From: Clostridium sp. LS
GTDB taxonomy: Bacteria > Bacillota > Clostridia > Clostridiales > Clostridiaceae
Direction of reading: 5' to 3'
DNA: 64,000 bases
NCBI RefSeq assembly: GCF_002760435.1
Contig: NZ_AUUU01000014.1
Coordinates: 1 to 64,000 of the forward strand
Position numbers and translations under genes: made by a program. The notes under the pieces are model-generated. The model was given only the letters and a program-made list of their open reading frames with translations. It was not told the DNA's origin and searched no databases. The stretch's first letter is position 1, and every line of letters begins with the position of its first letter. Shown here piece by piece: positions 27,048-36,640 of this stretch.

Positions 27048-28919
27048 ATGCATTATTTTATCGGAGAAAACCATAATAATCATGCGCCTATATCAAATGG
27101 TAATGTATTAGCCTGGATAACTCAATATGATGAAAATAATATTCCAGTTGATTTGCTTAACCAAATTTTTTTTCCGAATTTTGATTTGATGAGTGAACTT
27201 CTAGATAAACGAGGTTCCTATGTTTTAGTAAAGGATGAAAATGAGAAGGTTTGGTATGATCCGTACGGCATTGTAAAACAGGAATTAGGGCAAGTAGGAC
27301 AAATTATTTCACTAGATAACTCTGAATATATTGATGGATTTGGAATTTATGAAATGGTTTCTCATAAGGGAAATACTGCAGTGAAGACTAAAACTTGGTC
27401 GCCTTGGAACAGTAATATTATTGTAAGGTCGATACAGGTGAGTACAGTGAAAGACAATGATACAAATGTAGAGATTTTTCCAGTAGTGTATCTAAAAAAT
27501 ATATCAGAGCGCATAGATAATATTTTTATTTCGAGGATATCCTGCTGTCAGTGGTTAGCAGTAACTACAATGCCATCAATAGAAGGCAAGGTAGGGGATG
27601 TTGGACAAGTAGTTACAGGTGGAAGCGTTACAATTTTCGAGCATAGTTCTATTCCAACTGCTTTAACATTTCGAGAAAAAGTATTTGTTCCATATAATGG
27701 ATGTAGTTCGCCGATATACCAATTATTTGCTGTTGGTAAGACAAAGGAAGAGGCATTATCTCAATTACATTTTGCAATAAATAATATAGAAAAACTTTAT
27801 GAAGATGCTTTGGATGAATGGAAAAGATGGCATAATATATCGGATAAGTTTCTTTGTAAACTTTCTCTGCAGCTAAAATATTATTGGCGTGTAAGTAATA
27901 GTTTATTACGAATGAGTTTACAGAAAAATGGTGCGCCGATTTTAATTGGATTTCAACCATATCAAGGCAATGTATGGATAAGAGATGGAATTTGGATTGT
28001 TACCACGTTAGCATTATCAGGGCATTTTGAAGAGGCTACGAAAGGATTGTATAGTCTCATTGGTTATTTAAAAGAACGTCCAGATGGAAATTATTATTTT
28101 GCTTATAATGTAGTAACTGATATCCCAAATGAACATGCTTATGAAAATGATACGACCGGTCTTATACTTTATGGAATATGGAGTATTTGGAATCTAACAA
28201 AGAATGATGAGATAATAAATGATTTATGGTCAATAGTTGAACATTCTGCAAATTGGATAATAAGAAATAGGGATGCGACTGGATTAATAAAGAAAGATAC
28301 TGGTATTTGGGAGACTTTTGGACCACATCTTGGTGAAGCACTTGAACACATGACGTGGACGTCTGCAATTTCAGCGTATGGTTTAGTAAAAGCATCAATG
28401 ATAGCTAATTACAGAGGTAGAAAATTTCAGGCAGAAAGCTATAAAAAAGGGGCAATTGATATTTTAAAAAGCATTAGAGTAAATAATGTAAGAAATAATA
28501 TAGTTTTTCGTTCTAAAGAAACATTTTTATTAGATTCTTCAGTATTATTATTTTTTACTGAATTTCCTATGTTTCCAGAGGAATGGCTAAATCCTACTAT
28601 TGAAGAAATTAATAAACGTTTAAAAGATCCGTTTCAAGGTGGAATATGGAGACACGAAAGTTTAACAACTGAAGAAGGAGACCTACTTCCATGGACAGGA
28701 TCTACATTTTGGATGGGAGAAGCATTATTTACGGCAGGTAAAATGGAACTTGCCCTAGAATATTTTAATCATAATTATAGAAATAGCTCCTTCTGTGGTT
28801 TGCTTCCGGAACTAATGTATAGCAAAGGCAAACCAAGAGGAATCGCTATGCCAAGTTATTCTCAATCTGGTGTAATTCGTTCTATTTTATATGAATTAGG
28901 CTTATTTCATAGAACTTAG
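27048..28919 (+). CDS. Glycoside hydrolase, GH15-like (six-hairpin fold)
   Basis: 623 aa, no signal peptide, so cytoplasmic. The N-terminal 220 residues look like a beta-sandwich; the rest has the alternating helices of an (alpha/alpha)6 barrel with GNVWIRDGIWIVTTLALSG (about 306-324), ETFGPHLGEALEHMTWTSA and LPWTGSTFWMGEAL. These resemble GH15 glucoamylase/glucodextranase-type proteins, but the exact substrate cannot be named. Arginine is often CGT/CGA here, whereas the neighbours use mostly AGA, which suggests a different origin. GGGAG precedes the ATG. Confidence 0.65.
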   Translation: MHYFIGENHNNHAPISNGNVLAWITQYDENNIPVDLLNQIFFPNFDLMSELLDKRGSYVLVKDENEKVWYDPYGIVKQELGQVGQIISLDNSEYIDGFGIYEMVSHKGNTAVKTKTWSPWNSNIIVRSIQVSTVKDNDTNVEIFPVVYLKNISERIDNIFISRISCCQWLAVTTMPSIEGKVGDVGQVVTGGSVTIFEHSSIPTALTFREKVFVPYNGCSSPIYQLFAVGKTKEEALSQLHFAINNIEKLYEDALDEWKRWHNISDKFLCKLSLQLKYYWRVSNSLLRMSLQKNGAPILIGFQPYQGNVWIRDGIWIVTTLALSGHFEEATKGLYSLIGYLKERPDGNYYFAYNVVTDIPNEHAYENDTTGLILYGIWSIWNLTKNDEIINDLWSIVEHSANWIIRNRDATGLIKKDTGIWETFGPHLGEALEHMTWTSAISAYGLVKASMIANYRGRKFQAESYKKGAIDILKSIRVNNVRNNIVFRSKETFLLDSSVLLFFTEFPMFPEEWLNPTIEEINKRLKDPFQGGIWRHESLTTEEGDLLPWTGSTFWMGEALFTAGKMELALEYFNHNYRNSSFCGLLPELMYSKGKPRGIAMPSYSQSGVIRSILYELGLFHRT

Positions 28920-28959
28920 AGAGTATTGAAATATTAAAAGAAATTTAAACAAACAAAAA

Positions 28960-29015
28960 ACACAAATAAGGGAAGTTTCAAAGTTATAAAGAGCTTTTCT
29001 ATTTGTGTCTTTTTA
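28960..29015. terminator. Terminator after the glycosidase gene
   Basis: ACACAAATA (28960-28968) pairs with TATTTGTGT (29000-29008) and inner GGGAAG with CTTTTC; a CTTTTT tail follows. It could serve the convergent fur gene as well. Confidence 0.65.
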
Positions 29016-29044
29016 TGATACTTCTATATTTTGTGTTAAATTAG

Positions 29045-29458
29045 TTACTGTTTCTTTTTACAGTCCTTACATACGCCTTTCATTACTAAGTCATGATCTG
29101 TTAAAGTAAAGCCCGTTGCATTTTGAACTAGCTCCTGAATTTGGGACATGGGACATGGAATTTCAACTTCTTTATGACAAATATCACATTCCAAATGATG
29201 CCTATGTGTTTTTCCTTTTATTTTATATGAAAATACTCCATCATTAAGAGTTATCTTTTCAGTAATTTCCATTTCCTCAAATAATTCTAAAGTTCTATAA
29301 ACTGTACTTAAGTTAATATTTATGTTGTTACTTTTATAAATTTGATATATTTTTTCAGCAGATAAACTATTTTGTGAGTTTTTTAATATATTTAGTATTT
29401 CTATTCTTCCTTTAGTAATTTTAATTCCTTTTTCTTTTAAAATTTCTATTGGTTCCAT
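29045..29458 (-). CDS. Fur-family metalloregulator
   Basis: 137 aa. An N-terminal winged helix (KGIKITKGRIEILNIL, NLSTVYRTLELFEE) is followed by a dimerisation domain with HRHHLECDICHKEVEIPC and C-terminal CKDC, giving two CxxC pairs for structural zinc. It could be Fur, Zur or PerR; the residues that discriminate these cannot be settled by eye. It is downstream of an mntP-like gene on the same strand but separated from it by a terminator. Confidence 0.88.
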   Translation of the reverse strand: MEPIEILKEKGIKITKGRIEILNILKNSQNSLSAEKIYQIYKSNNININLSTVYRTLELFEEMEITEKITLNDGVFSYKIKGKTHRHHLECDICHKEVEIPCPMSQIQELVQNATGFTLTDHDLVMKGVCKDCKKKQ

Positions 29459-29516
29459 TTCTATATCCCCTAACAGCTAAATATTAAATATATTATAGCA
29501 TATATGAACAAGTATT

Positions 29517-29563
29517 AAAAAAATAGTAAGTTAAATATTTATGTAAATTTTAACTTACTATTT
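29517..29563 (-). terminator. Terminator after the mntP-like gene (minus strand)
   Basis: A perfect 15-bp stem (29521-29535 with 29549-29563); on the minus strand it is followed by a T-run. Confidence 0.85.
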
Positions 29564-29578
29564 AATATGTTTATTTTC

Positions 29579-30130
29579 TTAAAAAAATATCATTTTAAAT
29601 CCAAAAAATATGAGAGCTATGCCTGCAAAAAAATTTGCATACGTTGTTATAAATTTAATTTTCTTTATATAGCGGCAAATAAAAAAGCCTAATGTACAAA
29701 TAAATAACGTAATTAACCCGATAAGAATTGAATTGACGCAAAGTAATAAATTTCTTTGAATTTCATGGAATGCTGTGAAACCTATAACTAAAGCGTCTAT
29801 GCTAACTGATATTCCAAGTATTATGCATGTGGTATTTTTAATTAAAATTTCATTTTCCTTTTCTTTAATGCCATCAACAATGATGAGTATGCCTACAATT
29901 CCCATAATTATTCCACCTGCAATGGAAGGGATATCTGTAATATAAGTATCAAATAAATACCCTAAACTTCCTCCTACATATGTAAATAAAAATTGAAAAA
30001 ATGCAAAAGATAATAAAAACTTGATTTTATGGTGTCTGTTGATTATTGGATTTAAACCAATGCCTAATGTTATTCCAAAGGCATCCATAGCTAAAGCTAT
30101 ACCTATTATTATAACATAATATAAATTCAT
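29579..30130 (-). CDS. MntP/YtaF-family membrane protein (putative manganese efflux)
   Basis: 183 aa with six hydrophobic segments. Two related halves each carry a conserved Asp motif, IALAMDAFGITLGIG (about 12-26) and ILGISVSIDALVIGFTA (about 107-123), the hallmark of MntP (DUF204). MntP exports Mn2+ in other bacteria; in spore formers the related YtaF proteins are less defined. The nearby Fur-family gene makes metal control plausible. Confidence 0.82.
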   Translation of the reverse strand: MNLYYVIIIGIALAMDAFGITLGIGLNPIINRHHKIKFLLSFAFFQFLFTYVGGSLGYLFDTYITDIPSIAGGIIMGIVGILIIVDGIKEKENEILIKNTTCIILGISVSIDALVIGFTAFHEIQRNLLLCVNSILIGLITLFICTLGFFICRYIKKIKFITTYANFFAGIALIFFGFKMIFF

Positions 30131-30318
30131 ATTCTCATCCCCTTTAAATATTAAACCTACTTTATAATAATTCGTAATTTTATAATATATGCAAAATTTT
30201 AAAAAAAAGTCTTTATTAAATACATTTTTTATTGTATATTATTAAATAGTGTATTACTATGAGTTCAATAGTATATCATATTTGGATTGTTTAGTATAAC
30301 AGACAAGGAGGAAATTTC

Positions 30319-31536
30319 ATGTCAAATTGTATAATCGCCCAATCAGGGGGACCAACAGCGGTAATTAATTCAAGTGTAGTAGGCCTTTTAAGTGCAAATA
30401 AAGAGTTAAAAACTTTTGATAAAGTATATGCTGGTTTAAATGGAATTGAGGGAATATTAAATAAAAATATAATTGATTTATCATCAGTATCTGATGAAGA
30501 AATAAGCAATTTTAGATTTACTCCATCATCGGGATTAGGATCTTGCAGGTATAAATTAAAAGACTTTGCTTCATGTAGTGAAGAATATGAGGCATTAATA
30601 GAAATTCTTAAAGAATATGATATAACAGCGTTTTTCTATGTAGGCGGAAATGATTCCATGGATACTATTTCTAAGCTTTCAAAATATGCAAAGTTGAATA
30701 ACATTGATATTAAGTTTATGGGAATACCTAAAACTATCGATAATGATTTAAAATTTACAGATCATACTCCTGGCTTTGGAAGCGCTGCAAAATTCATCGG
30801 AACTACAGCGCTTGAGACATATTTAGACGCTTCAGTTTATACTAATAATGGTATTTTTATATTGGAAACTATGGGGAGAGATACGGGATGGCTTGCTGCT
30901 TCTTCATGTCTTGCAAAAGTTGATGGAAAGCCAGTTGCAGATTTTATTTATCTTCCAGAGGCAGCTTTTGATAGATTTAAATTTTTAGCTGATGTCAAAC
31001 AAAAATTTGAAGAACAAAATAAAGTTTATATAGTGGTATCAGAAGGAATAAGAGATGAAAACGGTGATTTTATTTCAGAATTAGATTGTGCATCTCAAGA
31101 TAATTTTGGACACGCTCAACTGGGTGGAGTTTCAAACTATTTAAGAAAATTAATTCTTGAGGCTGGTTTCACTACAAGGGTGAAAGCACTTGAACTAGGT
31201 GTTCTTCAACGTTGTGCAATGCATTGTGCATCCGATACAGATTTGACAGAGGCTTACAATGTTGGGAGAATGGCATTAAAATATGCAGCTCAAGGTGAAA
31301 CAGGTAAGATGGTTTGCATTAATAGAGAAAGCAATGAACATTATACAGTTAAATATTCTTTAATTGAGGCTGAGAATGTTGCAAATAATGTTAGATACTT
31401 TCCAGAAGAGTGGATAAATGATGAAGGGAATTTTATAACTAGTGAAGCATATTCATACTTTGAACCTTTAATAAAGGATCTCCCTGAATTAGAATTCGAA
31501 GGAAATCTACCAAAGTATAAGGTATTTAATCAATAA
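30319..31536 (+). CDS. 6-phosphofructokinase, PPi-dependent type
   Basis: 405 aa. The phosphofructokinase fold is shown by AQSGGPTAVINSSVVG (phosphate loop), YVGGNDSMDT, GIPKTIDNDL and GRDTGWLAA. In place of the ATP-enzyme GGDGS and GIPGTIDND it has GGNDS and PKTIDND; the Lys and the acidic/amide residue are those linked to pyrophosphate use in this family (established for PPi-PFKs). So the likely reaction is reversible phosphorylation of fructose 6-phosphate with PPi. It stands alone and far from the glycolytic cluster. AAGGAGG precedes the ATG. Confidence 0.85.
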   Translation: MSNCIIAQSGGPTAVINSSVVGLLSANKELKTFDKVYAGLNGIEGILNKNIIDLSSVSDEEISNFRFTPSSGLGSCRYKLKDFASCSEEYEALIEILKEYDITAFFYVGGNDSMDTISKLSKYAKLNNIDIKFMGIPKTIDNDLKFTDHTPGFGSAAKFIGTTALETYLDASVYTNNGIFILETMGRDTGWLAASSCLAKVDGKPVADFIYLPEAAFDRFKFLADVKQKFEEQNKVYIVVSEGIRDENGDFISELDCASQDNFGHAQLGGVSNYLRKLILEAGFTTRVKALELGVLQRCAMHCASDTDLTEAYNVGRMALKYAAQGETGKMVCINRESNEHYTVKYSLIEAENVANNVRYFPEEWINDEGNFITSEAYSYFEPLIKDLPELEFEGNLPKYKVFNQ

Positions 31537-31562
31537 TTTTTAATTTATAATAAATAGTGATT

Positions 31563-31597
31563 GGATGTAATTATAATTTAATTTTAATTACATCCAT
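31563..31597. terminator. Hairpin between convergent genes
   Basis: A perfect 11-bp stem (31563-31573 with 31585-31595) without a strong T-run. Confidence 0.5.
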
Positions 31598-31640
31598 AAA
31601 ATAATATTTATTAAATTTAACTAGAGCAATCTATATATTT

Positions 31641-32945
31641 TTATTTAATTTTCTCTAAACAAATATCCTCTAGCACATTTAAAAAAATATCAATCTCATT
31701 AATTGTATTATATAGAGCAAAACTAACTCTTACCATTCCTAACATTTTCTTTTCAGGATTTTTTAGGAATTCTTTAGCTTCATCTTCGCTTGCTCTCATA
31801 AGCCTCCTGCAATAAGGATGTGCACAGAACCATCCATGTCTAACAGAAATTCCTTTTCTTTTAGCTAAAATATTTGCTAAATCATGATGGTACATACATT
31901 CTAAGTTAAAAGTGGTAATCCCAAGTCTATCATTTAAGTTGTCAGTATCTCCATAATTTATTACTTTAGGAATTCTCTTTAACCCGTCTACAGTGCGCTT
32001 TAAAAGAACTTGTTCATGTTCTTCTATATAATCATACCCGATTGTATTTATTATTCTTAATGAGTTTACTAATCCCATTATTCCTAGAAAATTTGGTGTT
32101 CCTGCCTCGTTTCTTTCTGGTGGTGGAAGAAATGTGACTTCATTGTCAAGAACTAAATCAACAGTTCCTCCTCCCAGATAGTCTGGAGGTGTATTTAAAA
32201 AATCTTCTTTTAAACCAATTATCACTCCAACTCCGAAAGGAGAATAAATTTTGTGGGAAGAGAACACTAAAAAGTCGATTTGTTCATCATCAGTATCGCC
32301 ACTAATATTAACTCTTGTGTGTGGTACAAGTTGTGCACCATCTACAATTAATTTAGCATTATACTTATGAACTATTTTGGCTATATAATGAATATCATTC
32401 TTATAACCTGTTACATTAGAAGCTCCAGTGATAGAAACATATTTTATCCTACCGTGATTTGTCCTAAGTTTATCTTCTAATTCTTCAATTTTTAGTCTAC
32501 CTTGTTCATCTACTTCAACATAATCTACTTCTCCTCGTCTTCTCCATGGTAAGTCGTTTGAGTGATGCTCCATTCTTGAAGTTAGTATTAATTCATCGGG
32601 ATGTTTTGAAAGAGTATTTGCTAACTTATTTATGCCTTCAGTTGTATTGCTAACATAAATAACAACATATTTCTCTTTATCTTTTATATTAAAAAATTCC
32701 ATCAAGAAATTTTTAGATTCCCTATACAAGTTAGTAGTTATTTCAGCATTTTGCCCAGTTCCTCTTCCTATAGAAGCATAAGTATTGCTCAACTGTTTTA
32801 TATACTCAATACTTGACTTAATAGGCGGAGTTGTGGCTGCATTATCAAAGTTTATTGCATCTATACAATGGCCATTAGAGTCACAAACTTTTTCATTTAA
32901 TCCAATAAATAAGTCCCTGATGTCTTGCTTATTATCTATCTTCAT
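31641..32945 (-). CDS. Class V aminotransferase / cysteine desulfurase-like PLP enzyme
   Basis: 434 aa with the start at 32945, where GGAGGAG is six bases away; five further in-frame residues have no ribosome site. The fold I PLP lysine is in VFSSHKIYSPFGVGVIIG (about 229-246), and NFDNAATTPP and EHHSNDLPWRRRG are typical of the Csd/SufS branch. A cysteine-bearing loop RHGWFCAHPYC lies near residue 375 where these enzymes place the catalytic region. It probably acts on cysteine or a related amino acid; no SufU or other Suf partner is adjacent. Confidence 0.8.
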   Translation of the reverse strand: MKIDNKQDIRDLFIGLNEKVCDSNGHCIDAINFDNAATTPPIKSSIEYIKQLSNTYASIGRGTGQNAEITTNLYRESKNFLMEFFNIKDKEKYVVIYVSNTTEGINKLANTLSKHPDELILTSRMEHHSNDLPWRRRGEVDYVEVDEQGRLKIEELEDKLRTNHGRIKYVSITGASNVTGYKNDIHYIAKIVHKYNAKLIVDGAQLVPHTRVNISGDTDDEQIDFLVFSSHKIYSPFGVGVIIGLKEDFLNTPPDYLGGGTVDLVLDNEVTFLPPPERNEAGTPNFLGIMGLVNSLRIINTIGYDYIEEHEQVLLKRTVDGLKRIPKVINYGDTDNLNDRLGITTFNLECMYHHDLANILAKRKGISVRHGWFCAHPYCRRLMRASEDEAKEFLKNPEKKMLGMVRVSFALYNTINEIDIFLNVLEDICLEKIK

Positions 32946-33105
32946 ATGCATCTCCTCCAATATATATTATTCCTATAATATATTTATTGTTCACTTAATA
33001 AAGGAGTAAAATTCATGTCTTTTATTCTAAATTATGTACTATATATATTTATGATGCATATTATTTAGAGTAATAAATAATATTTATTTAAGGAGGTAAT
33101 TAAAA

Positions 33106-33588
33106 ATGAATCCAGATGAGAAATATATGTCTCAATCTAGTAGTTGGAGTCGGGATAAAAATGATATTAAATTTGTTCCACCGGCATTTATGAATAGAAA
33201 TTTTAATGAAAATGTTGATTCAAGTGGTAACAACTATAATTTAGATTTATTTCCCTCAGAAACAGGACTTCCTGAATTATGCTATTATTCCGACGAACTT
33301 GATGATAAATTTAGCAGAAGTTCTAATTATAATATAGCTAATCATACTATACCAAGTACTTTTGACGTTTTGAGAAATTTAGATCTTGATTTAGATGAAA
33401 CAAGTGACCTGGAAAGAGGAAATTCTGATAACGATGTGAACAAAATTTATGCTAAAATTGAACGGAGACATCCAGGTATATTTGCTACACTTTATTCATA
33501 TAGAATTCCACGTCCAATAGTAAGAGTAATAATTAAAAGATTAATTAGATTAACATTGTTATACAGCGATAAGGATTACAAGAAATAA
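33106..33588 (+). CDS. Hypothetical protein (160 aa)
   Basis: Excellent ribosome site (AGGAGG) before the ATG. The first 115 residues are Asn/Ser/Asp-rich and probably disordered. The last 40 (ARIERRHPGIFATLYSYRIPRPIVRVIIKRLIRL-like region) are basic and amphipathic, possibly membrane- or nucleic-acid-binding. No family recognised. A bidirectional terminator follows. Confidence 0.7.
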   Translation: MNPDEKYMSQSSSWSRDKNDIKFVPPAFMNRNFNENVDSSGNNYNLDLFPSETGLPELCYYSDELDDKFSRSSNYNIANHTIPSTFDVLRNLDLDLDETSDLERGNSDNDVNKIYAKIERRHPGIFATLYSYRIPRPIVRVIIKRLIRLTLLYSDKDYKK

Positions 33589-33603
33589 AATATATTAACA
33601 TAG

Positions 33604-33648
33604 AATCCTCTGAAAATTTGGATAGTCTAAATTTTTAGAGGATTTAAT
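33604..33648. terminator. Bidirectional terminator
   Basis: AATCCTCT/AGAGGATT stem with an inner AAAATTT/AAATTTT stem, between convergent genes. Confidence 0.75.
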
Positions 33649-33668
33649 TATAAAGTGAAAATTTATAA

Positions 33669-34283
33669 CTAAACTGTTATCATAGCCAAAATTTTTTTGA
33701 ATAAAATTGGTTTTATAGTTTCAATGTCTGTAGGTTCCTTTAAGATAATTGTTGTAAAGCATACGCTGCCTACTAGTTCTATAATCATAAATAATGTCAT
33801 TTCAGCTTCTTCTTTACTTATTCCTTCATTAGTTAAATTTTTAATGAAAATATCTAGCACCTTTTTTACATTATCGTAAGTTTCAGGTTTCATTATTGCT
33901 TTTCTATATAATCCCCAAGAAATATTTTTATTTATAAGCTTTAACAAAGAAACATTATTCTTTAAGTAATTAATTATATAATCTATAAAGAAAAGAGTAC
34001 GAGCTTTAAAATCTTCGATTCCTGAACTATTTGTTTTTGCTAATCCTTCTCTTATAATTTCATTGCTTTTTTGCAATATTAATTTATTTAAAATATCGTA
34101 CTTATCACTAAAATATAAATAGAAAGTTCCTTTTGCGACTCCGGCATTTTTAGCAATATCATCTATAGACGTTTTCTCTATGCCATTTTTAAGAAATAAA
34201 TTATAGGCAGCTGAAAGCAGCTCTTTTTCTTTCAATTGTTTCTTCTTTTTAGTGAAATCATTTTTATCATTTCCTAAAGTCAT
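33669..34283 (-). CDS. TetR-family transcriptional regulator
   Basis: 204 aa with the ATG at 34283, which has GGAGG six bases upstream; the longer frame from a TTG runs into a repeat element. N-terminal HTH: AAYNLFLKNGIEKTSIDDIAKNAGVAKGTFYLYFSDKYDIL. The C-terminal ligand domain is divergent. It is divergent from the ABC-F gene, which it may control; the ligand is unknown. Confidence 0.85.
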   Translation of the reverse strand: MTLGNDKNDFTKKKKQLKEKELLSAAYNLFLKNGIEKTSIDDIAKNAGVAKGTFYLYFSDKYDILNKLILQKSNEIIREGLAKTNSSGIEDFKARTLFFIDYIINYLKNNVSLLKLINKNISWGLYRKAIMKPETYDNVKKVLDIFIKNLTNEGISKEEAEMTLFMIIELVGSVCFTTIILKEPTDIETIKPILFKKILAMITV

Positions 34284-34297
34284 GTATTGCCTCCAAA

Positions 34298-34360
34298 TTA
34301 GGCACATGAAAAATAACAAGCCGAAAATACCTTAGTTATTTTTTGAAATTGTGCCCTATA
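34298..34360. repeat. Dispersed palindromic repeat, copy 1
   Basis: An imperfect inverted repeat with ends GGCACA...TGTGCC and inner AAAAATAAC...GTTATTTTT. Its reverse complement aligns over the whole length with 49771-49834 and more loosely with 41625-41694. Confidence 0.65.
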
Positions 34361-34512
34361 CTTTTATTTCATTATAAAACAAATTGAATAATAATCCAAA
34401 TTTCATTGACTTTTCTTAATGTAAGCTAAATTTTATTTTGGAAAATGCTCAAATTGCTATAACCATTAGAAAATAGTATAATAATTAAAGCTAAACTAGT
34501 GGAGGATAAATA

Positions 34513-36438
34513 ATGATTGTATTAAGTTGTAAAAATATATGTAAAAGTTATGGTATTAATACTATATTAAAAGATATAACATTTTCAATTAATGAAGGCG
34601 ATAAAGTTGGTATAATTGGATCTAATGGTGAAGGAAAAACAACTTTATTTAAAATACTTTCTAAGGAAATTGGTCAAGATGATGGGGAAGTTTTTATAGA
34701 TAAGAATAAGTCTTTGGGTTATCTTGCTCAGCACTTGGCATTAGATTCAAGCAATACAATTTATGATGAAATGTTACTTGTTTTTGAAGACCTTCAAAAG
34801 TTGGAGAAGAAGATTTCCGATTTAGAATTAAAAATGAATGAGCCGTATAATGAAGAAAATGCCTCATATCATGAAAAAATTATTAAAGATTATGGAACTG
34901 CTCAGGATCTTTACGAAAATCGAGGTGGGTATACATATAAGGGGGAAATATCTCGTGTTATTAAAGGTTTAGGATTTACAGAAGACGATTTTAGTAAAGT
35001 TATATCAACTTTAAGTGGAGGACAGAAAACTAGAGTTGCACTTTGTAAGCTTCTTCTATTAAACCCTGATATACTATTACTTGACGAGCCAACGAATCAT
35101 CTAGATTTAGAAGCAATCGAGTGGCTTGAAGAATATTTGAAGACATATAAAGGAACTGTAATAGTAATTTCCCATGATAGATTTTTCTTAGATGCTGTAA
35201 CAACAGCAACTTTTCAAGTAATAAATGGTCACGTGAATTGTTACAACGCACCATATACTAAATCATTAGAACTGATGAAAAAAGATTATGATGCAAAGTT
35301 AAAAGCTTATAATCTGCAGCAGGCAGAAATTAAAAGACAGGAAGCCATAATAGAAAAATTTAGATCGTTTAATAGAGAGAAAAGTATTAAAGCAGCAGAA
35401 AGCAGGGAAAAGGCACTTGATAAAATGGAACTAGTGGATGCTCCTGATAAAGAAAAGTCTGCATCCAAAATTAAGTTTGAAGCCTCAGTTAAGAGCGGGT
35501 ACGATGTACTGCATGTTGAAAAATTGGCAAAAAGCTATGGCGAAAAGAAGCTGTTTTCCAATTTGTCCTTTGATTTAAAGAGAGGAGAAAAAATTGCATT
35601 AATTGGAGAAAATGGACGAGGTAAAACTACACTTTTTAATATAATAATGGATAAGGTTAAGAGTGACTCAGGAGTTAAGGTTTTAGGTGTTAATGTTAAT
35701 GTGGGATATTATGACCAAGAACAGACTAATCTCAATCCAGACAAAACTATTTTAAATGAAGTTTGGGATGACTTTCCAGAATTGACAACAAGTGAGCTTA
35801 GGGGATTTCTTGGTTCATTCCTCTTTAGAGGTGATGATGTATTTAAAGAAATAAATAAACTAAGCGGTGGAGAAAGATGCAGAGTAAATCTTTTAAAATT
35901 AATGTTGTCTAAATCAAACTTACTTCTTTTAGATGAGCCCACAAACCATTTAGATATTCCTTCGAGAGAGGCACTTGAGGATGCAATTTTAAGTTATGAT
36001 GGTACATTAATCGTAATTTCCCATGATAGATATTTCTTAAATAAAGTAATTAATAGAATATTGGAATTAGAAGAAAACGGAGTAAATGAATATCTAGGAA
36101 ATTACAGCTATTATACTGAAAAGAAAAAAAATCCCCAAAGATTTGAAACCTATGAAGGTTTGGCTTCAGGAAAAACGAAAACTCAATTAAATGAAGAAAG
36201 GAAAAAGAAAAAAGCTTTAGAAAAAGAAGCTAAAGCTAAGCAAAACGAAATAAAGGAAATAGAAAATAATATAACTGCAAATGAAGAAGCTCTTGAAAAA
36301 TTACAAGAAGAACTTTGTAAAGAAGAAGTTTATTCTAATCCAACTGAAAGCGAAAGAGTTAATAAAGAGATTAAAGTTCTTGAGGAAAAGATTGAAAATC
36401 TTTATGAAAAGTGGGAAGAACTATCAAGTGAGGATTAA
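34513..36438 (+). CDS. ABC-F family ATPase (translation factor type)
   Basis: 641 aa with two fused ABC domains and no membrane part. First domain: GSNGEGKTT (36-44), LSGGQKTR and DEPTNHLD. Second domain: GENGRGKTT (about 366-374), LSGGERCR and DEPTNHLD. A linker of about 80 residues (PtIM-like) and a lysine/glutamate-rich C-terminal coiled coil (about 550-641) follow the usual ABC-F plan. Such proteins act on the ribosome E site; some confer antibiotic resistance and this cannot be excluded. Divergent TetR regulator. Confidence 0.9.
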   Translation: MIVLSCKNICKSYGINTILKDITFSINEGDKVGIIGSNGEGKTTLFKILSKEIGQDDGEVFIDKNKSLGYLAQHLALDSSNTIYDEMLLVFEDLQKLEKKISDLELKMNEPYNEENASYHEKIIKDYGTAQDLYENRGGYTYKGEISRVIKGLGFTEDDFSKVISTLSGGQKTRVALCKLLLLNPDILLLDEPTNHLDLEAIEWLEEYLKTYKGTVIVISHDRFFLDAVTTATFQVINGHVNCYNAPYTKSLELMKKDYDAKLKAYNLQQAEIKRQEAIIEKFRSFNREKSIKAAESREKALDKMELVDAPDKEKSASKIKFEASVKSGYDVLHVEKLAKSYGEKKLFSNLSFDLKRGEKIALIGENGRGKTTLFNIIMDKVKSDSGVKVLGVNVNVGYYDQEQTNLNPDKTILNEVWDDFPELTTSELRGFLGSFLFRGDDVFKEINKLSGGERCRVNLLKLMLSKSNLLLLDEPTNHLDIPSREALEDAILSYDGTLIVISHDRYFLNKVINRILELEENGVNEYLGNYSYYTEKKKNPQRFETYEGLASGKTKTQLNEERKKKKALEKEAKAKQNEIKEIENNITANEEALEKLQEELCKEEVYSNPTESERVNKEIKVLEEKIENLYEKWEELSSED

Positions 36439-36466
36439 TATTAAAGAGCATAATATAAAAATGCTT

Positions 36467-36512
36467 AAAAAAGATTATGAGGTTTTACTTAATTCATAAT
36501 CTTTTTTCTTTA
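36467..36512 (+). terminator. Terminator after the ABC-F gene
   Basis: A perfect 14-bp stem (36467-36480 with 36494-36507) that includes a T6 run. Confidence 0.85.
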
Positions 36513-36640
36513 ATAGCATCATTTGCTATAGAATTTAGAAAATATTAAGAACTAAGTGTGATTTTTATTAAGGTGTTTAAGTTAAAATGAATTTATAATA
36601 GAATTTAATTATAGAAGTTTTTGTATGGGAGATGGTCTTT

